64,000 nucleotides of DNA, taken from the NCBI GenBank assembly GCA_012845835.1, contig JABAKD010000002.1, positions 5,206,106-5,270,105 of the forward strand, written 5' to 3'. Shown here in pieces: positions 10,138-19,100 of the stretch. How positions within the stretch are numbered: position 1 is the first letter of the stretch; each line of letters begins with the position of its first letter. Origin of the DNA: Undaria pinnatifida (taxonomy: Eukaryota > Sar > Phaeophyceae > Laminariales > Alariaceae). Below the pieces are notes generated by a model, which saw nothing but the letters and a program-made list of their open reading frames with translations, made no database searches and had not been told where the DNA came from. Both the position numbers and the translations under genes were made by a program.

Positions 10138-13100
10138 CTGGGTTCGGGGGGAGAGGGAGGGTTGGGGTGGGTGAATGCATGCATGCATGTGTGCATAAGA
10201 CATGAACACATGACGCGCGTGCTACGATAGCGGTTAAACACCAATGATTTCTGGGGATTTCTTCAATTTCGGAGCGTAAGACCTCTACGTCCCGAAGACT
10301 GGTTTGGAGAAAAAAAAAAAGAAAAAAAAAAAGCGTGCTACCGGATGAAAAACAAAATAAATGGGGCGTATTTCCGACGATTTTGGGTTATAGCCCCCTT
10401 TTTACAACTGAAAACCCTTTTTGGGGACAAAATTACTTGGAATTAGTATAGGGAGGGGTTCGGGGGCTCTGAAGGGGTTAAGGAGCCCCGTCATTCAGAA
10501 ACGATTTTTTTTTTTCAGACGAAAAATGCTACTTCTATTGTTGCGCGCGTGACATGAGAGCCCGCATGGACATGGAAATAGATGTAAGAAAAAAGAACAA
10601 TAATATGCTTTATAGTTTTTGCTAGAAAGTCGCGCTGGTGGAGGTTTGAAATAGCAGTGGTCATCTTTTTTGGGGTATGTGGCAGGCAGAGCAAAAAAAT
10701 GTGTTCGAAAAAAAATGAGCTATCACACACACGGCAGTAGTTGACCGTTTCCGTTTCTCGATGTGTTCATTTTTAGTAAGGTTCCGGTCGTCAGGCGGGA
10801 CTCGGGGACACGGGAGAGTTGGGCACGCGAGGCTGGAAATGAGCCCTTACTTAGTTTTCGGCATCGTCGTTCGTCGTAACATTTGTGGTACACCTCGTTT
10901 CCCTCGGCTCGTTTTCAGAAGGAAGGGAGGGTGCGACGACGTGAACGGTGGGGTAAGGTGGTGAGGTTCGCTGGGCATGACTTGGCGCGGCCGCGGCAGA
11001 TCCATCCGATAAATCGTCCGATTCAATCATCACCCGAATCCCAAAATGTTTGCGATCGTTCTGCAATGTATCCATGACCTATTTTGTCCGGTATATTGAC
11101 TCCCTTATCACCAGCGGAGGGGGGGGGTCACTCTTTCAGGTTCCATTCTGTCGCTCAATTTCACTCGGAATTCTACAGAGCCGTTTCCAAAACAAGTTTT
11201 CGGCAAATCCGTCCGCGGCTCAGCCGATTCATCTTCAATGATCGCACGTTCGCTTCGATGCGCAGACCTACAAAACGTTCATAAAAGTTGCGACCTACGA
11301 CGAGCAGCACGAGGACATTTTCCCGGGGTCCCGCACTGCCCCTCCCCGAAAACAAGACAAGAGTTCACGCCAGCACAACCAAAAATTACCCCATAAACCC
11401 GTAAATCACCCGAAATAACAAGCACCTCTCACCACGACCCACTCACTTCCTTCCGCCACCTTCCTCTCCTCCTTCGTTCTTCTCCTCCCTGTGGCTCTTG
11501 CGCTCGCCCGACACCGTCAGCACGCCGGATTCACGGTCGACGTCCACCGTGATATCATCTTTCCTTACTCCCGGCAGATCCGCGGTCAGCTCAAAACCGG
11601 TGGGGGTCTCGTGGAAGTCCACGTGCATACCGAACTTCCCGTCCCCGCGGCCGCGGCCACCGGCGGGAGCGTCCGTGCTCGGGAGCACGAGGTGGGCGCG
11701 GGGAAACCTGAGCGTCGAGCCCCACCCAGGAACCATCATGAAGTCTTGCTCCATCGAATCGAACACGTCGTTCATTGCACCCCTGTGGCATAGCGATGAA
11801 AAAAAAAGAAAAGCAGCGGGACGACAGCGTACCAAAACCCAGCCAAATGTGGAAAAAAGTTAGAACAACGATATTTTGGGGCACCGGAGGTCATGTGCAC
11901 GGTGTTGCCCCCGCGAGCACGTTGTGGTGGGCGCTCCTCGGGAAACCTGACTATTTCCGAGCCCTACCCCGGCGTCAATGAAGTCTCGCTCTATGGAACC
12001 AGGCACATCGTTCATTGTGCCCCAGTACATAAAGTGAGCAAAACATTCGAGGGAGACACGATAGTGGAAACCCAAAAGCGCGTTACCATGTAGGGGTAGA
12101 AGCTACTCTTCTTGCTGAGGCTGCAAGATTGGGGAACTCTATTGCCCCTCCCAAAATTCTGAATTCGACACAATGAATTGAAACGGTGCAATTCGATGCG
12201 GAATGCACGGCCTATATCGGTAATAGTAGCTACCAATAGCAAGGTGTACAACGAAAAATGCTGTGGAGCACAAAGGGTGTCCCGACGAGACTGACTACTG
12301 GGCAGTTTCTCAGTTTACTAGGTTCGACCCGGTCGCTAAAAAAAAACGCTTGGCCAACACGTGCTACCGCTATATCGTAGCACACGTCTCGCCGTCTCCG
12401 GCCGTCTTCGGCGATGATAGTCTTTTTTTTTGTTTTTTTTTTCTTTCTCATCCTCCGGCGGATGGGGAAAAATAAAGCTTTAGCTCACCACACTTCCACG
12501 TATTTTCATACGCGCCGTGTGTCGATTTAACTCAGTTGCTTTCGCAGCCCAACGCTAGCTGGCGCACCCTTCGGGGTCCCATTGTAGGTATAGCGTAAGC
12601 TGCCCCTATCGGCGATAGTCGTAACAATAGGGGATGGGCACTTTTCGGATAGACTCGGAATAAGCGGGGACCCGCTAAAGGGGCCGTTATCATGTTTCAC
12701 TCCTTCGAATCGAAAACGCCTCCAATGGCACCCGTGGTGTGGCGATCCAAAAAATGTGCGGTACACATGGTAAGAGCAACCCACAAGCACGGAAGCCGCA
12801 GGGGCATCGCAGGGAGTTTTGACTGTGACACTGACGCGTGTGCTACGGTAGAGGTGCAGCACCATTTTTTTTTTTTTTTTTTTCCTGAAAAAAATTCCTT
12901 AATTTGGGAGCTTTAACACATCTCCCCACCCAAAAACTGATTTGGAGAAAAAGATAAAGCTGATACCGGATGGAAAAATGCTATGGCCTAGCTACACGAC
13001 GAGAATGACGCAAAAACAAAATAAAATGGCCAGTTTCCGACGATTTTGGGTTAAGGGGTGTCTTAAGTCATTCAGAACCCATTTCAGACGAAAAGTGCTA

Positions 13101-14982
13101 CCTCTATCGTAGTACGCGTCCAACTTTGGAGCGTGTGTGGGCGCTGGTGAGAAACCTGGAAGCCGAGCCCGGTAAGGGAGGCTTCACGTTCAATCGCTCC
13201 GTGGCATCGAAGAAATTGTCGTTCATCGCGCCCCCGTGAAGAGACAAACAAAAAGAGGCGCGCGGTTTGCGGTACAGCAAGCCAAGCGTAAAAAAGGCCA
13301 TTGGTGCGAAAGAGGTAGTCCTGTAGGAAGGACGCGTAAAATCAACCACGTCGATGATGTTAGGCTCTCCAGAAGTGCATGCACTGTTCGGGAGAGAGGA
13401 TCACGTGGGTTTACCGCAGCGTGGACACGTTTTTGCAGTAGTACGGAGGGTAAGTGAACCGTTTTTAGTTGGAACAGTTGTCGGCCAGTCGACAGAAATA
13501 CCGCCAGATAGATGTCGATATACGAGCGAGGTTCCCCGGAAATATATGCGGGGTCGGCGCGGAAATTGTATAGACTAAAGGGCGCATGTTTGCGTATTAT
13601 TCAGCTTGCTGAACCCACAGCATGCAGCGGTCTTGTCATGGGGGAGGATTCGCCACCACAAAGTACATAGTATAGCGTACTAGTGGCTATTATACAAGGG
13701 ATATCTATGCGGCCCAGAACACTACCTTTTAAAAACACATTCTTAACACGTCAGCTGTGAGTTCGTTAAATTTAGAGGGTCGATAATCATCTTTGCAAGC
13801 TCTGCTCGTTTGTTCCGCGGATTTTGTCAGGGTGAACAATTATTAATAGCAGAAATTTTTGTAAAATAAGATAACTTAGCGATTTATTCGTCACTAGTAT
13901 TGTTAATATTTTATTTCTATAGACTACGTTCCAACTTTTTCATCTGAGCATCTTTTGCCGTGGTGTGTCAAAACCCACGCGAGATGGGTCGCGGGAGGTA
14001 AAGGTGGCGACAAAAGATCGGGTAGACAGCAGGGCGACAACGGTATTTTGGAGCGGGTTACGATTCTCTCGTTCTTCACCCTTTCAAGTGGCCCTCCCAA
14101 AAAGACCGGCCCGCCAGTACTCGTGCAGTACTCTACTGACTGCTGTAGTACTTGTGGTTGATCTTCAATTACGTGATGCACTGAAGACTCCGCCCCTGCT
14201 AGATACCTGGTTATTAGCACTTCTGGGCGTTTAGCCTGCTTTACAGAGATGTAGTCACGTGGTGGCTACCATGTCGGCGATGCAGCGAACTTGACTTTGC
14301 AGTACAACAAACAGCAGAACCACCAGCAACACAAGCAACGGGCCGAATATGTGCAGCTTATATACGTCAGTGTAGCATCAAATTAATACACGGACCAAGT
14401 GGTGGACTAACTTTCAACTTGTCGCGTGTAATGATAGATCCTGCCCCATGTGCACGTGCACGCGGGCGCGGCGTTGTCTTAAAACACCCGATATCAGAGC
14501 AACACGCCCCAATGGCAACAACAAACAACAACGAGCACAGCAGGAGACCCCATCCCATCTGGCAGTGCGAACGAGACTGTCTGTGCCGCTGCTAGGCCGC
14601 AGCAGACACGGCGCACACTTTTTAGTACCAAGTGTCACCTGACTGCTGCGATCCTGCAGCAGCAACAGAGTAGCAACCGCGATACGAGACGTACAAACAG
14701 CAGAACATACTGCAGGCAGTCAGAACAAAACAGCAGCAACGACGACGAAGATAGGGTTGTGCAAGCAACAAGTAATGTTGTACTGTACCAGGTATTTTTT
14801 ATACAGCAGTACACGGATACTTCATGGTAGCTGCCGCACCTCCCCTCACCGGACCACCTGCAGTACATGTACGCGTCGCCACTCAGGCATATCTGCAGTA
14901 GGGTCGGCGTGCTACTACATGGTGCGCAGAGCCCAAAGACTCACCTGAAAGGGTCGAAGGATCCTGTGCGCATGAGACTCAT
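9879..14982 (-). CDS. HSP20: small heat-shock protein (HSP20/alpha-crystallin), gene 1, three exons
   Basis: This encodes an ATP-independent chaperone that binds unfolding proteins, predicted at 210 residues. Exons on the minus strand are 14982-14945, 11782-11447 and 10137-9879, joined in frame across introns that start GTGAGT and end CAG. Exon 1 gives MSLMRTGSFDPF, a typical sHSP N-terminus. Exon 2 continues with GAMNDVFDSM and opens the alpha-crystallin domain around residue 64 (HETPTGFELTADLPGV, then DVDRESGVLTVSGERK). Exon 3 resumes with YHFVERSYGKTTRSIRLPE; Arg138 fits the conserved domain arginine. It then reads GVLTLAFPKK and the C-terminal anchoring motif ITIPV (residues 176-180). No signal peptide is seen, so it is likely cytosolic. 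It is head to head with gene 2 and shares its heat-shock promoter. I am confident of exons 2 and 3 and less so of exon 1. Confidence 0.85.
10138..11446 (-). other. intron 2 of sHSP gene 1
   Basis: A 1309-bp phase-2 intron starts GTGAGTGGG and ends CCCAG. It contains a MITE at 10212-10552. The remainder (about 10750-11340) matches the reverse complement of gene 2 intron 2 (19790-20350), which shows that the duplication included the intron. Confidence 0.75.
10212..10552. mobile_element. MITE in intron 2 of sHSP gene 1
   Basis: It starts GACGCGCGTGCTACGATAG and ends with a decayed inverted copy, ATTGTTGCGCGCGTGAC. The inner ACGATTTTGGGTTA block is typical of the family. It also carries the fragment TTAGTATAGGGAGGGG seen at 19170 and 35260. 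The paralogous intron lacks it at this position, so insertion followed the gene duplication. Confidence 0.65.
11447..11782 (-). CDS. HSP20: sHSP gene 1 exon 2
   Basis: This 336-nt exon follows the acceptor GCCACAG. It encodes the N-terminal arm and the first strands of the alpha-crystallin domain, ending in a Glu/Gly/Arg-rich loop before the donor AAGGAA|GTGAGT. The ATG at 11775-11773 is an internal Met in my model, but it would serve as the start if exon 1 were not used. Confidence 0.85.
11900..12024 (-). pseudogene. decayed sHSP exon 2, relic A
   Basis: It preserves an MNDVPGSIERDFID-like start, then GTAGGGCTCGG and CAGGTTTCCC, matching functional exon 2. The acceptor dinucleotide is altered (CTG replaces CAG) and the alpha-crystallin half is missing. 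The flank ACCTCCGGTGCCCCAAAATA also occurs upstream of exon 2 of gene 2. Confidence 0.65.
12421..12612 (-). mobile_element. SINE-like retroposon (family B), minus copy
   Basis: A T run at the left edge (the A tail of a minus element) is followed by CATCCTCCGGCGGATGGGG. The family blocks TAAAGCTTTAGCTCACCAC and GCAGCCCAACGCTAGCTGGC come next, and the 5' end is near CCCTATCGGCG. It lies within gene 1 intron 1. Confidence 0.65.
12655..12735 (-). pseudogene. decayed sHSP exon 2, relic B
   Basis: Read on the minus strand it gives GCCATTGGAGGCGTTTTCG, ATTCGAAGGAGTGA and ATAACGGCCCC, following the start of exon 2 with several substitutions and a stop. Upstream it keeps the same intron flank (GTGGGTTGCTCTTACC) that precedes the exon-2 copies in gene 2. 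Confidence 0.5.
12832..13120. mobile_element. MITE in intron 1 of sHSP gene 1
   Basis: A nearly full-length copy runs from GACGCGTGTGCTACGGTAGA to CTATCGTAGTACGCGTC. The inner blocks AAAACTGATTTGGAGAAAAA and GACGATTTTGGGTTAAGG are typical of the family. Confidence 0.8.
13125..13238 (-). pseudogene. decayed sHSP exon 2, relic C
   Basis: It keeps GCGCGATGAACGAC, then an ERLNVKPPLPGSASRF-like reading that parallels exon 2. It lacks the alpha-crystallin half and the acceptor AG is lost. Its closest match in the window is relic D at 18350-18470, at the mirror position of the palindrome, so this relic predates the inverted duplication. Confidence 0.6.
14945..14982 (-). CDS. HSP20: sHSP gene 1 exon 1 (12 codons)
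   Basis: ATG at 14982-14980 opens MSLMRTGSFDPF plus AG, followed by the donor GTGAGT. The same 38-nt exon with a donor occurs at 16159-16196 and 44074-44111. DPFR at this position is a hallmark of sHSP N-termini, and joining to exon 2 is in frame in all three genes. Confidence 0.75.
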
Positions 14983-16158
14983 GACCTCGACGGCGGTAGC
15001 AGCAGTAAGTGGTAGTAGCAGCAGCAAAAAGAAAGTAGTTCTCGTCGTCCTCTTGCCGATTACCTAGAGGGCTTACCAATAGCTCGGTGTACACGTATGC
15101 ACTTGCAGTTGAGAGCACAGGATGGTGGCGATGGCTTGTGGTCGGTCTCGGTTGGTAGTGTTTGACGGGTGGGCTTGCAGTGGGCACCGATGCTGTGGTT
15201 GAGTTTTCGAGAAGCGTCTGGCCAAGTCCGGTTGATGCTTCTCCGGCGCAAAAATGCAGAAAGGGGGGGGTTCAAGAGCTGACGAGCTGGCTTTCTTTGT
15301 TCCAGAAACTGCAACAGGACTGTCATGAACCAAAATGCCTCTTTACCCGAAAACGGGAGACGGGGAGAAAAAGCCGAACCCAGGCGAACTCCGGACCTGA
15401 CTGAACCTTCTTAGACGAGGATAGATCTCCATGCACGTGCCCGGAGGGGGGACAAGGGAAGACACCTGTGACCACGGCTTGTCCAGAAGGTCGCTGAGGG
15501 GTAAAAACCTCTTACACATGTACTGCAAGGCAGATATTGCGACAACATCCTCACTACACAGCAGTAGTAGTGAAAAAAACAGAATAAGGAAAAAAGGCTT
15601 GGATCTTGGAAAGGTAATTTCACGCTCTCTCATTGGCCGAGAGATTATAAGACTTGGAAAAAAAATCTTCGGGAAAGTCCAAGAATGTTCTCGACTCGCT
15701 TGCCTTGAAATTCGGATTTTTTTGGGTCGAAACTTATTCAGCGTTCAGCGAATCCCACACGGCCCACTTTTTCTAGACGATAGGAAGTTTAAATTCTGGA
15801 ACCAAGAAAGCCAGCTCGTCAGCTCCAGAACCGCCTCTTTTTCTGCGTTCTTGAACGGGAGCATGATCCCGCCAAGACCAGACGCTTCTCGAAAGCTAGT
15901 AGTGATCGGACGTCATTGTTGCCCGCTGCACACCCACCCAGCACACACAAACAACCACCGCCGTCTACAGCAAGCCATCGCGATCAACCTGTGCCCTCAA
16001 CTGCAAAAATAGTGCACAATACACAGAACTAATAAGCTCTCCAAATTGCAGCGCACGAACGACGAGGAGGAGGAGAAGAAGCAAGCGAAGCTGAGATCGC
16101 GAGGTAATCAAGAAGAGGACGAGAACTGCTTACTGCTGCTGCTACCGTCGCGATCATC
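14983..16158. promoter_or_regulatory. shared divergent heat-shock promoter of sHSP genes 1 and 2
   Basis: This 1.2-kb stretch between two divergent first exons is itself an imperfect inverted repeat: 14983-15307 matches the reverse complement of 15793-16158. Heat-shock elements are visible as alternating GAA/TTC units 5 bp apart: TTCgaGAA (15206-15213), TTCcaGAA (15300-15307), TTCtgGAA (15794-15801), TTCttGAA (15848-15855), TTCtcGAA (15886-15893), and a six-unit array at 15668-15695. The box GACGAGCTGGCT (15281-15292) is repeated in inverted form at 15809-15820. The parts nearest the exons are CAG/CTG-rich and are probably 5' UTR. About 15420-15490 is a SINE-A fragment. Confidence 0.75.
15668..15695. 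promoter_or_regulatory. six-unit heat-shock element array
   Basis: Units read TTC, GAA, TCC, GAA, TTC, GAC, each separated by exactly two bases. That keeps the 5-bp register needed by trimeric heat-shock factor; four units are perfect and two have one mismatch. On the minus strand CCAAT lies just beyond it (about 15632) and an AT-rich TTATAAT lies near 15650. It sits close to the axis of the palindrome and could serve both genes. Confidence 0.7.
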
Positions 16159-16196
16159 ATGAGCCTCACGCGCACAGGATCCTTCGACCCTTTCAG
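16159..16196 (+). CDS. HSP20: sHSP gene 2 exon 1 (12 codons)
   Basis: ATG at 16159 opens MSLTRTGSFDPF plus AG before the donor GTGCGT. It mirrors gene 1 exon 1. One residue differs (Thr for Met at position 4). Confidence 0.75.
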
Positions 16197-19100
16197 GTGC
16201 GTACTTGGTCTCTAATTACCACTCCAAAGTAGTTACAGCCGGTCGCCCCCGGTGGCGTATCAGGTTATATCCTCGAGCCTGGTATAGATCAGTTTCGTGA
16301 GGCGACCCCCCCCGAGTGCACACTCTCGTATACAGCAGTCGTGGGGACTTCTTCTTGTGCACAAACGGACTTGCGGAAAGCGCGAGAGCGGGAGTTTGCA
16401 ACACCCAATGAAAGATCGACGAGCAGCGGGATTGCCGAACCCTATGCGCGATATACATTGTAGGCAAGGACCGGAGGGGAGAAGGGACGACACCTGTGAC
16501 CACGGCTTGTCCAGGAGCTGGAAAGTAGAAGTGTGCAAAAAGAAAAAACAAGTACCCTGGCCGACCTTGCGTGGAGATACTATTAATACTAATACCAGTA
16601 CTAAGTAGTGCAGTAGGTATACCCAAAAGGCGATACGTACAACAGCCAGTTGCAGTGCCTCAGTCTTGTGAGGGGAGCTACGGTACAGCTACTGAATCTC
16701 GTACTTGGTGTACTGCTGTACAGCAGTAGGTAGGGCACGGTCCTATGCTCCTGGTCGATGGTGCTGTAGTCTATACTATTGCTGTAGTCTAGGTCTATTG
16801 ACGTGGTTTGTTTGTACTTCACGTACCGCTGATACTGGTGCTGCACAGGTTGTTGCTGGTGGGTCTGGTACTGAAGCCGCTTTTTTTCGCAGCAATTCTG
16901 AACTTTTGTCTAGGATACAGTATGGAAACCGGGGAAGTTGGTTTGGCCAGCGTGTGCTTGCTTCCACACTATTATGAGAAGGCAAAAAATCAGGTATGGG
17001 ATGTGCCCTCTTGTAGCAGTTAGAGACCTCGTCGTTCCAACGGCTGGAGCTCTGCGCGTGGGAGAAATATTATAGACTACCGCTGCCCGTTGAAGCATGG
17101 TAGTGTAGTTACTCCGTATCTGGTGCGGCCTAGCCGCGGCACTTGTTCGGTCTGCCAGAGAGGATAGGGTCTGCTGCTGTGCCCGCTTCTTTTGTCGCCA
17201 TTGAGGCGTGTGGCTCTGGCATTCGGTGTTGCAGATCAGACGTGCCCGTGAGAGCTGCCTTTTGCCGCAGATCTGGAATAATTTTGACTTTTGGAAAAAG
17301 AAAAAATGAAGACATGAAACGGTCAGGGGTAGCGTTGCTCAGGGTTTGTCGACGTTTAGCCGCATAGACGACGTTGACGGCTGAAACAACACCTGGGCAA
17401 CCTGCTTGCTCAGGGGGAGGGCTTCAAAAATAGCTCCCAACCCTGAGCAACAAACTTCAATCGGTTATGGTCAGTGAACAGAGCACACACGGTATTAGGT
17501 TTGCCTGCACCACTACAAAAACGAACGCTGACTCGCCGCCAATGCGTAGGTAGCATGGCAGGGCCCGCCATCTCCTCGAACCAGGAGTGATTTCGTGACG
17601 CTGTGGGGACGAAATTAGTAGCAGTGTTCCGCGATCTCAACAGTTTTTCAATTTTCATAAAATCAATCTCAACAGGCAGATGTTTTTTAGGACTCGTACG
17701 AGTAGGTGAGAAACAGTTATGACAAGCAGCCTCTCAAGCTGGGTCACACGGCGAGGAAGGTTGCCGGGTTGGACGCCCACTCGCTGCCAAAGCGTACAGT
17801 ATCAGAGCCTGTCAGCTCGGACGCCCACTCGTTGCCAAAAAGTAGAGTATCAGAGCTTGTCAGCTCCTCCAGCCAGTCGTCGCTTGGTGGTACTACTCTG
17901 GCGACGAAAGCAGGACAGCAGGTTCAATCTCCCGTTGGTTTTGGCGCACAGGACACCAAGAGCCATGGTCATAGACATAACCGCACGCGAATGCTCTCCA
18001 AGATATATTTATTTCATGTTTTCGTGACGATCCTGCAGAGGTTCCCGGGGGACGTCGCTTGCATACCGTGGAAATCTGGCGGATTTTTGTGTCCATAGGC
18101 AAGCCTCCAACTACAAACACTTCACCTGCCCCGCAATAACACCGCAGGCGTTGCCCACACTACGGTAGTTCTACATGTCTTCTCTCCGAAACAGCATTGC
18201 ATGCACCTCTGAAGGGTCGCCAGCAGCGAGCTGCTAGAAGAGGTTATTCATCTTTCCTACACAACTGTATGTAGTGCTACCCGTATAGCGCCAACGGCCT
18301 TTTTGTACGCGTGGGTTGCTGCACCGCATCGCACCTTTCCTTCTATCGCTCCGCGGGCGCGATTGATTCACCACGATTTTTTCGAAACCACGGAGCGATT
18401 GTATGTGACGGCCCCTTTTACTGGGCTCGGCTTTCCATCTTTTTCACCATCCACGATTCGCGCTCGAGAGTATCACCGTGAAGACGCCCCCCCGATGCCC
18501 CTGCGGCTTTTTGTGCGTGGGTTGCTTTATTGCACCGCGCATTTTTTTTATCGCCACATCGGTCACGTGACCTCCGATGCCCCAAAATATCGTTGCTGAT
18601 GACTTTTATACTTGTGGGTGTTGCTTCGCTGTCCCGCGGGGGCTTTTCTTTGTCGCTATGCCACAGGAGCGCAATGAACGACGTGTTCGATTCGATGGAG
18701 CGAGACTTCATGACAGCCCCTGGGTGGGGCTCGGCGCTCAGGTTTCCCCGCCCCCACCACATGCTCGCGGGCATCGACCGCCCCGCCGGTGGCCTTGGCC
18801 TCGGGGACGGGAAGTTCGGTATGCACGTGGACTTCCACGAGACCGCGAACGGTTTTGAGCTGACCGCGGATCTGCCGGGAGTGCAGAAGGATGACATCAC
18901 GGTGGATGTCGACCGTGAGTCCGGCGTGCTGACGGTGTCGGGCGAGCGCAAGAGCAACAGGGAAGAGAAGAGCGAAGGTGGAGAGGAAGGTGGCGGAAGG
19001 AAGTGAGTGGGTGACGAGGTGTTTTTGTTTCTTTTGCGTCTTTTTTTTTTTTTTTTTTTTTTTTTTAACGCATGCTACGTTAGAGGTATCGCTTTTGGGC

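Larger units (their letters stand above)
11783..14944 (-). other. intron 1 of sHSP gene 1
   Basis: A 3.2-kb phase-2 intron with donor CAG|GTGAGT and acceptor CCACAG. It holds three decayed exon-2 copies (about 12.0, 12.7 and 13.2 kb), a SINE-B copy, a MITE, and otherwise featureless DNA from 13.3 to 14.9 kb rich in CAG/CTG and TACTG words. Confidence 0.65.
16197..18666 (+). other. intron 1 of sHSP gene 2
   Basis: A 2.5-kb phase-2 intron. It contains a tRNA-like SINE-A copy (16230-16530), TACTG-rich DNA (16600-16860), a 48-bp direct repeat (about 17773-17868), and an exon-2 relic with repeated flanks (18303-18600). I see nothing coding in the rest. Confidence 0.65.

Noticed and set aside
13239..13349. 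A possible exon-3 relic (PSYRTTSF-like reading) beside relic C
   Set aside because: Only about six codons match and the order is wrong for exon 3; probably chance.
18418..18957. 179-residue minus-strand open frame
   Set aside because: Antisense of sHSP exon 2; the same shadow appears opposite exon 2 of genes 1 and 3.
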